Assembly: GCF_000576635.1 (NCBI RefSeq) | Contig: NZ_AVFL01000024.1 | Location: 60,654 to 124,653, forward strand | Reading direction: 5' to 3' | DNA length: 64,000 nucleotides | DNA from: Skermanella stibiiresistens SB22 | Lineage (GTDB): Bacteria; Pseudomonadota; Alphaproteobacteria; Azospirillales; Azospirillaceae | Part shown: positions 52,215 through 60,761 of the stretch, piece after piece | How the letters are laid out: each line of letters begins with the position of its first letter | Numbering within the stretch: the stretch's first letter is position 1 | Position numbers and translations under genes: made by a program | The notes under the pieces: generated by a model | Told to the model about the DNA's origin: nothing | The model's input: the letters and a program-made list of their open reading frames with translations, nothing else | Databases searched by the model: none

Positions 52215-52310
52215 GTTGATGGCGAGGCGTCGGCGCCTATGCCCAAATGATTAAGCAATACCGGATAGGGTGCGGCCTGTTTCCCATCGGATCCAGGAAC
52301 CGCACCCACC

Positions 52311-54596
52311 ATGCCATCGCGCGGCGCCGCCCTCTTCCCAAGTCTCGCGCGGCGCGCGGTCGACCGCGTCACCGGCCGCTGCCACGTCACGCTCGAACGC
52401 ATCCAGGACCTTCGGGACGAGGGCGGCGGCCGTTTCACCGCGACCGGCGCCGCCCCCCGTTTCGCGGTGCGGACGCTCGAAGGTCCGCCGCCCTCCGACT
52501 GGGTCAGGGTAAGGGTCTCGATCACCGGCGCCAAGCCCTATGCCAGCGGCACGATCCGAGTCTGCGCCGGGGGCGACCAGCCGACCATCAGCCATCCCTT
52601 GCCATCCCTCAGGGATGGCGCCCTCGACCAGATGATCCGCCTGCCGGACCGCGTCGCGTCGCTGCGCTATGACCCGATGGACCAAGTCGGAGAGTTCACG
52701 CTCCACGGATTCCGCATCGACCGGGTCAGCCGGGCCCGCGTGTTGGCGCGTGCGGCGTTGCGCGATCCCGGCAAGGCGATCCAGGCGATCCGCTACATTG
52801 CCCGCCACGGACTGACCGCCGCCAAGATCCGCATGGCCGAGCGGCTGAACGCGCCATCGCATGATGGCTACGGCGCGTGGCTCGACCTGTTCGACACCTT
52901 GAACGCCGACGATATCGACGCGATCCGGTCCCACATCGACGCCATGCCGGCCCGGCCGCTGATCTCCGTGCTGATGCCGGTGCACGACCCCGATCCCGCC
53001 TCGCTGCGGAGCGCCATCGAGTCGGTCCGGGCCCAACTCTATCCCGACTGGGAACTCTGCGTCGCCGACGACGCCTCGACCAATCCGGAGATCGCCAGCA
53101 TCCTGGCGGAGTTCGCGGAGCTCGACCCGCGCGTCAAGATCACCACCCTGCCGGTCAACGGTAACATCTCCGCCGCCAGCAACGCCGCGCTCGATCTCGT
53201 CACGGGATCCTTCGTGGCCTTGCTCGACCACGACGACAGGCTGGCACCCCACGCGCTGTACAGGGTCGCGGTGGAACTCGAACTGCATCCCGACGCCGAC
53301 CTGATCTACAGCGACGAGGATAAGCTGGACGCCGAGGGCAAGCGCCACGATCCGCACTTCAAATCCGGCTGGAACCCCGAACTGCTGCTGGCCCAGAACA
53401 TGGTCAGCCATCTCGGGGTCTACCGCACGGCGCTGGTCCGGCGCGTCGGCGGTTTCCGGCTCGGTTTCGAAGGCAGCCAGGATTGGGATCTGGCGCTGCG
53501 CGTGGCCGAGGCCAGCGCCTCCGACCGGCTCCGCCACATCCCCCACGTGCTCTATCATTGGCGGGTCTTCCGCGGATCGGGCTCGTTCTCGACCCGCCAG
53601 GGCGGCCGCGCCGCCGAAGCAGGCCGCCGAGCGGTCGAGGAACACCTGCGCCGCACGGGCCAGCCGGCGACGGTGACGATCAACGCCGCCGGATACAACA
53701 GGGTGAAGCGTACGCTACCCGATCCCGCCCCCAAGGTTTCCCTGATCGTGCCGACCCGCGACCGGGTGGAGTTGTTGCGCAACTGCGTCGAGGGCTTGCT
53801 GCTCCGGACAGACTATCCCGACCTGGAGATCCTGATCGTCGACAACGGCAGCGTCGAACCGGCCACGCTCGACTATTTTCGCGACCTGGCATCCGAACCG
53901 GCCGTCCGCGTTCTCCACCGCGACGGCCCGTTCAACTTCTCCGCCCTCAACAACTTCGCGGTCTCCCAGGCCACCGGATCGATCATCGGCCTGATCAACA
54001 ACGACATCCAGGTGATCGAGCCCGGCTGGCTCACCGAGATGGTCAGCCACGCCGTCCGCCCCGGCGTCGGCGCGGTGGGCGCCAAGCTGCTCTACGCCGA
54101 CGGCACGATCCAGCACGCCGGCGTGATCCTGGGCATGCAGGGCGTGGCCGGTCACATGCACAAGGGGCTTGGCCGGCATGACCACGGCTATTTCAACCGG
54201 CTCCAACTGGCTCAGAACCTGTCCTGCGTCACGGCGGCCTGCATGGTGATGCCGAAGTCCGCCTTCCAAGCCGTCGGCGGCTTCGACGAGACCAACCTCG
54301 CCATCGCCTTCAACGATGTCGACCTCTGCCTGAAGCTGCGCGAGGCCGGCCACCTGATCGTCTGGACACCCCACGCCGAACTCCATCACCTGGAGTCAGC
54401 GTCGCGCGGTTCCGACATGACGCCGGAGAACCACGCGCGCTTCGCCGCCGAGGTCAAGCACATGCTGGACCGCTGGGGCGACACCCTGCTCCAAGACCCC
54501 TACTACAACCCCAACCTCTCCCTGGAAGCCACCGCCTTCGCCCTGGCCGGCACCCCACGCGCGCTCCGCCCCTGGCACCAGCCGCCCCTGATTTGA
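52311..54596 (+). CDS. Glycosyltransferase with two GT2-type domains
   Basis: 761 residues. An N-terminal non-catalytic region (about 1-215) is followed by two GT-A domains. The first (about 218-430) has ISVLMPVHDPDPASLRSAI and the DxD-like LLDHDDRLAP; the second (about 475-700) has VSLIVPTRDRVELLRNCVEG, VDNGSV and INNDIQV. FNDVDLCLKLREAGHLIVW is the typical C-terminal acceptor motif. No membrane segment is evident. It probably adds successive sugars to an exopolysaccharide, O-antigen or rhamnan-type glycan. The gene is isolated from other glycan genes here. Confidence 0.9.
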   Translation: MPSRGAALFPSLARRAVDRVTGRCHVTLERIQDLRDEGGGRFTATGAAPRFAVRTLEGPPPSDWVRVRVSITGAKPYASGTIRVCAGGDQPTISHPLPSLRDGALDQMIRLPDRVASLRYDPMDQVGEFTLHGFRIDRVSRARVLARAALRDPGKAIQAIRYIARHGLTAAKIRMAERLNAPSHDGYGAWLDLFDTLNADDIDAIRSHIDAMPARPLISVLMPVHDPDPASLRSAIESVRAQLYPDWELCVADDASTNPEIASILAEFAELDPRVKITTLPVNGNISAASNAALDLVTGSFVALLDHDDRLAPHALYRVAVELELHPDADLIYSDEDKLDAEGKRHDPHFKSGWNPELLLAQNMVSHLGVYRTALVRRVGGFRLGFEGSQDWDLALRVAEASASDRLRHIPHVLYHWRVFRGSGSFSTRQGGRAAEAGRRAVEEHLRRTGQPATVTINAAGYNRVKRTLPDPAPKVSLIVPTRDRVELLRNCVEGLLLRTDYPDLEILIVDNGSVEPATLDYFRDLASEPAVRVLHRDGPFNFSALNNFAVSQATGSIIGLINNDIQVIEPGWLTEMVSHAVRPGVGAVGAKLLYADGTIQHAGVILGMQGVAGHMHKGLGRHDHGYFNRLQLAQNLSCVTAACMVMPKSAFQAVGGFDETNLAIAFNDVDLCLKLREAGHLIVWTPHAELHHLESASRGSDMTPENHARFAAEVKHMLDRWGDTLLQDPYYNPNLSLEATAFALAGTPRALRPWHQPPLI

Positions 54597-54602
54597 TGAA
54601 AG

Positions 54603-55529
54603 CTATCCAACCACGGTATGCAGGGTGTTCCGAAGCGCCTGCTTGACCTTCCGATGCGCCCGGCTGACCCAGCGCTCCTCGTAGGCCTGCTTGCGCTTGA
54701 ACCGGTTGGTCGGCTTGTCCAGGTTCCACGGATACTCCTTGGCGACGACCGGATCGGGCTTCTCCACCGCGAACAGGACCGAGTAGACCTTGCGCGGGTT
54801 GGGCGACCGGTTGGCACCGGCGTAGTGCAGTGTCCTGCTGTGATGGATCGACACCGATCCCCGGCGCAGCGGGACGGTGACGGCCTTGTCCAGGTCGACG
54901 CCGACGGCCTCCAGGAACTCGATCCGCTTGTCGTCCTTGTAGTTCCGATGATGCAGGATCGGCCCGTTGTGGCTTCCGGGAATGAAGGTCAGGCAACCGT
55001 TTTCCTCGTCGACATCCTGAAGCGGCAACCAGATCGTGATGTTCTCCAACTTGCTGCCTTCGCGGTGGAACGCCTGATCCTGATGCCAGGGCGTCGCCGA
55101 GTCCGGATCGGTCGGCTTGTTGATGGCGTGGTCGAAGGAGAACTTGGCATCCGCCCCCAACAGTGTTTGCGCCACCGCCTCCGCATTGGCCCAGAACTGG
55201 CTGCGCAGCAGTTCCGGCGCGTATTTGGCGGGGTGCAGAAGCTGCGGCAGCTTGATCTTGCCGTCCTCCTCAAGCCCGGCCATGTCGAACAGATCGCCTT
55301 CCTTCCAGCCGACGCGCCCGCTGAAAAGCCGCCCAAAGGATCGGTCGATCTCGTCCACCTGATCGGGAGTGACGAAGTCGGGGATGGTCAGATGTCCGTC
55401 CGTCCAAAACGTGTCGATCTGCTCCATCGTCAGCGTCACCCGCGGCGCCTTCTTCAGCAGTTGCCACCGAACATCGAAGGGCAACGTCTTGTTGAGAACC
55501 GCATCCAGAACCGGCAACTCAGCCTCCAT
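54603..55529 (-). CDS. Phytanoyl-CoA dioxygenase (PhyH) family protein
   Basis: 308 residues. The Fe(II)-binding HxD is in WHQDQAFHRE and the distal His in HHSRTLHYAG; NPRKVYSVLF supplies a likely 2-oxoglutarate-binding Arg. The fold is the jelly-roll 2OG dioxygenase. Some PhyH proteins near glycosyltransferases modify sugars or lipids; here it is tail-to-tail with the glycosyltransferase gene, 6 bp apart. Substrate unknown. A start at Met35 is also possible. Confidence 0.88.
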   Translation of the reverse strand: MEAELPVLDAVLNKTLPFDVRWQLLKKAPRVTLTMEQIDTFWTDGHLTIPDFVTPDQVDEIDRSFGRLFSGRVGWKEGDLFDMAGLEEDGKIKLPQLLHPAKYAPELLRSQFWANAEAVAQTLLGADAKFSFDHAINKPTDPDSATPWHQDQAFHREGSKLENITIWLPLQDVDEENGCLTFIPGSHNGPILHHRNYKDDKRIEFLEAVGVDLDKAVTVPLRRGSVSIHHSRTLHYAGANRSPNPRKVYSVLFAVEKPDPVVAKEYPWNLDKPTNRFKRKQAYEERWVSRAHRKVKQALRNTLHTVVG

Positions 55530-55681
55530 GTGGCATTCGAATAAAATTCACTGCTTATTCTAATATTTCCACGGGAGAGCGGCGAAAATCACCTCGATAA
55601 GTGTTTTAATCCGTGAGCGGGGAGTGGCTGGTCATCGTCGGTGGTTGCCGTGACCAGCATGTTCATCCGCCGCTTTTTTCA
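55530..55681. other. AT-rich intergenic stretch left of the MITE-like element
   Basis: This 152-bp stretch contains no convincing frame. It is much less GC-rich than the surrounding genes and leads into the terminal repeat at 55682. Together with the element and the bases up to 56283 it forms a gene-free stretch of about 750 bp. Confidence 0.6.
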
Positions 55682-56133
55682 ACACAGATAAAGAGGATTT
55701 ACAGGATGGACACAGATCCCAAAGCATCGCATTCGTCGGACCAGCGCTTTGCCCAGCGAAGTCAGGATAGTTGAAAATACTGATGCCTTGTGGGCCTTGA
55801 ATAACAACCAGGTGGCACTCAGGCATAATGGATCCTCGGATCAAGTCCAAGGATGACGCAAAGGTAAATGAAAAAGGACTTCCAGTTCTTTCTGTTTGTG
55901 CTGGGCATTTTCCATCTCAATAATCCATCATACTCGAACTTGATTTTAGGATCCATTATGCTGGCGACTTGCCATGTGAGATAAAAACAAGATTTGGGAA
56001 TCGTGTTCGTCATATAAATAAAGAAACTATGCAAGATAGACACTGATCCGAAATCCTTGAGATTCTTCTACTAACCTGCTGGCATCAACGTCGTGAGATC
56101 TGTGTCCATCCTGTAAATCCTCTTTATCTGTGT
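55682..56133. mobile_element. MITE-like element with 37-bp perfect terminal inverted repeats
   Basis: Positions 55682-55718 and 56097-56133 are exact reverse complements over 37 bp; the left end starts ACACAGATAAAGAGGATT. The 378-bp interior is AT-rich and has no credible gene; short minus-strand frames there (72 and 74 aa) are not codon-biased like the genome. No transposase is present, so it would move only in trans. Target duplications are not evident; only a 2-bp CA is shared by the flanks. Related acacagataaa-type repeats are known to occur in many bacterial genomes. Confidence 0.75.
55832..55854. repeat. Small palindromic repeat unit inside the element
   Basis: ATCCTCGGATCAAGTCCAAG with GAT following pairs with itself with one mismatch. 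The translated form LGLDPRI read on the minus strand is a commonly seen by-product of dispersed palindromes in alphaproteobacterial genomes. Confidence 0.6.
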
Positions 56134-56283
56134 CAAAAGAAACTTCTTTCCGCATCACCCTAAGCGCGGTCGCCGAAACGACGCCAACACCGAGCGCCAG
56201 GGGAGGTAATCACAATGTTCTTGATTTGTTCTAACCAAGAAAATACCATCCACACCACAATCCACCGTGAAAGGCTTCCCGCC

Positions 56284-56925
56284 ATGCGCCCGTCCTTCCA
56301 GCCAGCCGACCCCGCACCCGTCATCCGCCTCACCGAGCGGCAGGAGGCGTTCTGTCAGGCGATGGCGGCCAATGTCGGTGGGGCGGAGGCGGCCAGGATG
56401 GCGGGGTATTCGCCCAATGGGGCGAAGCAGCGGGGCGCCCATTTGATGAGCCAGCCGGAGATCCGCGTCCGCGTCGGCCAGCTTCGCGCCGAGCGGAGCG
56501 GCGGTCATCGGGCGGACCTCGAGGAGGCGGCGGAACTGGTCCGGACCATCATCGGCGAGGCGCTGGACAAGAAGTCCCTGTCGCTGGCGCTTCGGGCGGT
56601 CGAACTGCGGCTCAAGCTGCGCGGCGTCATCCAGGACAAGCGGATCGCGCACCACTATATCGACCCGTCCCACGGCGGTGCCCGGCATCCCGACGCCGAT
56701 CTGGAGGACTTGGACTTCGATCCGGCGGAGGACGACGACCTGCCGGTGGTCGCGGCGGCGCCAACACCAACGATAGTGACCTCGGATATTGACCCGGCCC
56801 CGGCCAAAGTCCCGGTCCCAGCCCCGGCGCTCCCGCCCGCGTTCCGGCCGGTCGCCGCCGCCGCGGCGGTGACATCGGGACATGGGCGGGAAGGGGACCG
56901 GCACCGCGGTGACCGCGCCGCCTAG
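56284..56925 (+). CDS. Phage terminase small subunit-like protein, orphan
   Basis: 213 residues from ATG 56284 (MRPSFQPADPAPV); an upstream ATG at 56215 has AT-rich, non-genomic codons. The Terminase_2 N-terminal HTH is seen in LTERQEAFCQAMAANVGGAE, AARMAGYSPNGAKQRG and LMSQPEIRVRVGQLRAE. The C-terminal third is low-complexity Pro/Ala-rich. Small terminases recognise phage DNA for packaging. No large terminase, portal or capsid gene is in the window, so it is a phage remnant or an HTH protein recruited for other use. Confidence 0.75.
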   Translation: MRPSFQPADPAPVIRLTERQEAFCQAMAANVGGAEAARMAGYSPNGAKQRGAHLMSQPEIRVRVGQLRAERSGGHRADLEEAAELVRTIIGEALDKKSLSLALRAVELRLKLRGVIQDKRIAHHYIDPSHGGARHPDADLEDLDFDPAEDDDLPVVAAAPTPTIVTSDIDPAPAKVPVPAPALPPAFRPVAAAAAVTSGHGREGDRHRGDRAA

Positions 56926-56943
56926 TCCCCATCACCTCTTCCG

Positions 56944-58251
56944 TCAGAACTTGTAGCGCAGCGCCGCCGAGATGATGTCCACGCTGCCTTCGCTGGTGGC
57001 GCGGGTGTTGGTCGACAGCACCGGGGCGGCTCCCGCCTGCTGGGTGTTGATGTCGGCGTCCTCGATGAAGATGTGGGCGTAGGCCACGTCGATCGTGAAG
57101 TTCTCGGTCAGGGCGTAGGACGCGCCGGTGGTCAGCCAATAGCGGTCGCCATCCGGCGTGCGGGTCGACCGGAAGTTATCGACTGTCGGGGTCTCGTCGT
57201 ATTGGAAGCCGCCGCGCACCGTCCAGGTGTCGTCGATCTTGTACTGCGCGCCGATGGCGGCGGAGAAGGTGTCCTCGTAGTTCTGGCCGACGACCTGATC
57301 GGGCAAGCCGGGGCGCTTGACGCGGATCTCCTCGAAGTTGCTCCAGCCGTACCAATTGTACTCGGCCATCAGCGTCAGCTTGGGGGTGACCTCGTGGGCG
57401 AATCCGACCGCGATGATGTCGGGCAGGTTGAGATCGGCGGTGCCCGGCGTGTTGTTGAAGGTCGTGCCGCCGCGGCTCAGCTTGACGCTGCCGTCCAGCG
57501 TGTGCTCCATCCGGGAGCGGTAATGGATGCCGATCCGGGTGGTCGGAATCGGTTCGAACAGCACGCCGACATTGTAGCCGAAGGTCCAGTCGTTGCCTTC
57601 GACGTCGGACAGGATATCGGACGCCGTGCCGGTATAGACCGCGTTGGTCAGCTTGGCGTCGGCGTATTGGATATCGACGCCGCCGCCGATAGAGATCCAG
57701 CTATTGACCTTGTAGGCCACGCTTGGCGCGATGTTCAGCGTCAGCAGGTCGGTCTCGATCGAGTCGTAGCGGCCGAACCAGTCCGCTTGGTACTTGTTGG
57801 CGAGGCCGAAGGGGGCGGAAATGCCCAATCCGACCCACAGGTCCTTGTTCAGCACCGGATAGGCGAAATAGGCGTTCGGCACCGGGGTGGGGTCATAGGG
57901 ATTGCCGCCGTCGCCGCCGCCGGTCGGGCGGGTGACGGTGCCCAGCGGCGTCCTGGCGCTGGTGCTCGAGCCCTTGTTCTCCATGTCGGCGCGCGGCAGC
58001 AACAGATGGACCCCGGCGGTCGCCTCCGCGCCATCCAGCCGCGTCATCCCGGCCGGGTTGAAGAAGATGGTGCTGGCGTCCTCCGTGATCGCGGACTCGC
58101 CGGCGAAGGCGCGGCCCAGGCCGGTGACGCTCTGCTCCTTGATGTAGAAGCCGGCGGCCGACGCCGTCTGCGCGCCCGCGAGCAGGGCGAGGGCGGATGT
58201 GGCGACGGCCGACGCGAGCGAAAGGCGTGCGGCGTGCTTCATGGGGTCCAT
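56944..58251 (-). CDS. FadL-family outer membrane transport protein
   Basis: 435 residues from ATG 58251, chosen for GGGAGGAG upstream and the start of the signal peptide (SLASAVATSALALLAGAQTA, cleavage after about residue 32). The mature start AGFYIKEQSVTGLGRAFAGE and the NPAGM motif (TIFFNPAGMTRLDG) are diagnostic of FadL. The C terminus ends in a beta-strand with terminal Phe (LRYKF), as needed for Bam assembly. It moves long-chain fatty acids or other hydrophobics across the outer membrane. Confidence 0.95.
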   Translation of the reverse strand: MDPMKHAARLSLASAVATSALALLAGAQTASAAGFYIKEQSVTGLGRAFAGESAITEDASTIFFNPAGMTRLDGAEATAGVHLLLPRADMENKGSSTSARTPLGTVTRPTGGGDGGNPYDPTPVPNAYFAYPVLNKDLWVGLGISAPFGLANKYQADWFGRYDSIETDLLTLNIAPSVAYKVNSWISIGGGVDIQYADAKLTNAVYTGTASDILSDVEGNDWTFGYNVGVLFEPIPTTRIGIHYRSRMEHTLDGSVKLSRGGTTFNNTPGTADLNLPDIIAVGFAHEVTPKLTLMAEYNWYGWSNFEEIRVKRPGLPDQVVGQNYEDTFSAAIGAQYKIDDTWTVRGGFQYDETPTVDNFRSTRTPDGDRYWLTTGASYALTENFTIDVAYAHIFIEDADINTQQAGAAPVLSTNTRATSEGSVDIISAALRYKF

Positions 58252-58347
58252 CGTTTTACTCCTCCCGTCACTTTCTTCCGCATCTTGGCTATTTTTTGTG
58301 CGGATATGGAGGAATCGGTAACGGCAGTTTACGTAAACGTCAATGAC

Positions 58348-58394
58348 AAAAAACCCACGCGACACGCGACCGAGGCCGACTGTGGCGCGTGGGT
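58348..58394 (-). terminator. Rho-independent terminator after the CBS-domain gene
   Basis: On the minus strand 13-bp arms (58394-58382 and 58365-58353, one mismatch) are followed by TTTTTTG. It begins 19 bp after the CBS gene stop and separates that gene from fadL. Confidence 0.85.
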
Positions 58395-58412
58395 GTCAGG
58401 GAGGACGAGCGC

Positions 58413-58847
58413 TCAGCCCTGGCCGGTCACGTAGCCGCGCAGGGTTTCGACCTCCAGCTCGGTCTCATCCAGGCGCTGCTTGACCACGTCGCCAATGCTG
58501 ATCATGCCGAGCAGCTTGCCGTCGTCCACCACCGGCAAGTGGCGGAAACGCCGCTTGGTCATCACCGTCATCACCTCGGCGATCGTGTCGTTGGGGGAGC
58601 AGTGCTTGACCTCGCGGGTCATGACCTCCTCGACGCGGCGGCTCATGGCGGTCGCGCCATGCTTCGACAGGGCGTTGACGATATCGCGCTCGGAGATGAT
58701 GCCCCGGATACCCTCGCCGCCGTCCAGCACCAGCACGGCGCCGATACGGTTCTCGGTCAGCAGGTTGGCGGCCTCAGCGATGGTGCGCTCGGGCGTGATG
58801 GAAATGACGGTCGAGCCCTTGCGCTTGATGACGGCTGCGACATGCAT
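58413..58847 (-). CDS. Two-CBS-domain protein
   Basis: 144 residues made of two CBS motifs (VISITPERTIAEAANLLTEN and HCSPNDTIAEVMTVMTKRRF; each ending in GIISERDIV or GMISIGDVV). Such proteins bind adenine nucleotides and act as energy sensors. The start has GGAGGAG at the right distance. Single gene with its own terminator. Target unknown. Confidence 0.93.
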   Translation of the reverse strand: MHVAAVIKRKGSTVISITPERTIAEAANLLTENRIGAVLVLDGGEGIRGIISERDIVNALSKHGATAMSRRVEEVMTREVKHCSPNDTIAEVMTVMTKRRFRHLPVVDDGKLLGMISIGDVVKQRLDETELEVETLRGYVTGQG

Positions 58848-58998
58848 GGGACCTGCTCCTCCTTGTGGGGCGGTCCGTCCCGAAGATGCGGTCGGACCGC
58901 CATCGTTGGTACTTCAAGTTACGGAAGCATGATACGTCGATTGTGCGGCCGATGTACAAGTCGGAGTTGTTGGGTGTCCCTTAATCGTCACGGCGGCC

Positions 58999-59496
58999 CT
59001 ATCGGGCGGCCGGCAATCCCGAAGCGGGTCCGGCGGGGGTTTGCGCCGGAACCAGCAACAGGCAGTTCTCGATGATCGTCTGGCATTGCGCCAACTGGCT
59101 GCCGCTGATGCCTTCGGGTCCGCCATAGACCAGCCGTTCGACCACGCCGTCGCGCAGCGTGAAGGTCGCTTGGCAGCTGAAGGTCCTGACATCGTAGGTC
59201 GGCGCGAAGGAGCCGTAATAGGGATAGCCGTAGCCGTGATAGGGATAGCGGCCATAGCCCATCAGCGGCGTGTAGTTCTGGTACGCCACCGTCCGGTCGC
59301 TGGTATAGGTGAAGAACTCCATCTCGCCGGCGCTGGCGGTCCGCTCCGGCACTCCGGCGCAGGACAGCAGCGTTTGCTTGGGCATGCCGACGAAGGCGCT
59401 TTGGGCGAACAGCGCCTCGTCGGCGCGCGGGTTGGCGCAGGACGCCAGCGCCATGGCACCAAGGCCCAACAGGGCCGCATTCGACAAGCGGTTCAT
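58999..59496 (-). CDS. Putative lipoprotein of unknown function
   Basis: 165 residues with a lipoprotein signal: hydrophobic core (AALLGLGAMALA) followed by lipobox LASC at Cys20. The mature part has a SmpA/OmlA-like start (FVGMPKQTLLSCAGVPERTA) and a Tyr/Gly-rich region (YGRYPYHGYGYPYYG) with four further cysteines. Likely outer-membrane or periplasmic. It follows the FAD oxidase gene by 15 bp on the same strand and may be co-transcribed. Confidence 0.85.
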   Translation of the reverse strand: MNRLSNAALLGLGAMALASCANPRADEALFAQSAFVGMPKQTLLSCAGVPERTASAGEMEFFTYTSDRTVAYQNYTPLMGYGRYPYHGYGYPYYGSFAPTYDVRTFSCQATFTLRDGVVERLVYGGPEGISGSQLAQCQTIIENCLLLVPAQTPAGPASGLPAAR

Positions 59497-59511
59497 CGTT
59501 CGCTTCCTCGT

Positions 59512-60666
59512 TCAGGGCGCCCGCAGCCGTTCGGGCGCCAAATCCACCGCGTTCACCCCCAGCGCCGCCAGATCCTCCGGCACCGCGCCGGATGTCAACA
59601 GTCCGGCGGCGGTCCTCGCCATCCCCGGCGCGGTCTGGATGCCATAGCCGCCTTGCCCCGCCAGCCAGAAGAAGCCCTCCGCCTCGGGATCGGGACCGAC
59701 CACCGGGGTCATGTCCGGCGCGAAGGTCCGCAGCCCCGCCCAGCGGTGGGTGATCCGCCGCACCTTGAACAAGGCCGCCCGCTCGATCCGGTCAACGGCC
59801 AGCGCGATGTCGAGTTCCTCCGGCTGGATGTCGCAAGGCTCCACCGGCGTCGCGTCGGCCGGCGAGCCGAGCAGGCGGCCGCCCTCGGGCTTGAAGTAGA
59901 ACGACTCGTCCACGTCGCAAACCATCGGCCAATCCTTCAGGTTGGCCTCGGCCGGGATCGGCGTCGGATCGAAGGTGATCGCCGTCCGCCGCTTCGGCGT
60001 CAGTCCCATCGGCCGCAGCCCGGCCAGCGCCGCCACCCCGTCGGCCCAGGCTCCGGCGGCGTTGACGACCCAGGGAGCGGTCCAGGTCCTGGTCTCGGTG
60101 CCGGTTCGGGTTTCCGCCCGCCAAACACCGTCCCGCCGGGTCAGGCCCGTCAGTTCGGCATCGGTGACCACCTCGGCGCCGCGAGCCCGGGCGCCCCGCA
60201 GGTAGCCCTGGTGGATCGCGTGGACATCCATGTCCATCGCGTCCGGCTCCCACACCGCGCCCGCGACTTGGTCCGGCCGCAGCATCGGGGCCATGGCTAG
60301 GGCGGCGTCGGCGTCCAGCCGGCGGATGGTCGGTGTCAGCCGGCTGCCGGCGGCGAACGCCTCGTCCAGGGACGCCAGCTGCTCCTCACGGCCGACCAGC
60401 AGCACGCCGCGCGGCGTCAGCACCGGGTGTTCCGAGAAGCCGGAAACCACGGTGGCGTCGAAGAAGGGCCGACTGCCCACCGTCAGCGACCGGATCGCCG
60501 CGTTGCCATAGGTCTCGGTGTAGAGGGCGGCGGATCGGCCGGTCGAGTGGTAGCCGGGCCGTGATTCCCGTTCAAGCAGGATCACGCGACCCTGTGCCGA
60601 AAGCTCGAAGGCGGCGGAGGCTCCGGCGATGCCGGCGCCGATGATCAGGAAGTCGCAGGATGTCAT
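59512..60666 (-). CDS. FAD-dependent amine/hydroxyacid oxidoreductase (DAO family)
   Basis: 384 residues with the N-terminal dinucleotide fold FLIIGAGIAGASAAFEL and DAO-type segments (ERESRPGYHSTGRSAALYTE; VVNAAGAWADGVAALAG; FWLAGQGGYGIQTAPG). The His-Ser-Thr-Gly region resembles glycerol-3-phosphate/hydroxyglutarate-type oxidases rather than sarcosine oxidase, so a small amino or hydroxy acid is the likely substrate. Start ATG 60666, divergent from kup. Confidence 0.9.
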   Translation of the reverse strand: MTSCDFLIIGAGIAGASAAFELSAQGRVILLERESRPGYHSTGRSAALYTETYGNAAIRSLTVGSRPFFDATVVSGFSEHPVLTPRGVLLVGREEQLASLDEAFAAGSRLTPTIRRLDADAALAMAPMLRPDQVAGAVWEPDAMDMDVHAIHQGYLRGARARGAEVVTDAELTGLTRRDGVWRAETRTGTETRTWTAPWVVNAAGAWADGVAALAGLRPMGLTPKRRTAITFDPTPIPAEANLKDWPMVCDVDESFYFKPEGGRLLGSPADATPVEPCDIQPEELDIALAVDRIERAALFKVRRITHRWAGLRTFAPDMTPVVGPDPEAEGFFWLAGQGGYGIQTAPGMARTAAGLLTSGAVPEDLAALGVNAVDLAPERLRAP

Positions 60667-60761
60667 TGTCGACCATTGAGTGTTGTAGGCTCCAGCGTAC
60701 TCCGAGCAATCTCACCTGCCCAGCGCTGGTGTCCGGGATGATGAACGACGAGGTGGGAAAC

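Noticed and set aside
55632..56043. Two small minus-strand frames inside the MITE-like element (72 and 74 codons)
   Set aside because: AT-rich codons, no ribosome sites, and the LGLDPRI end is produced by a palindromic repeat.
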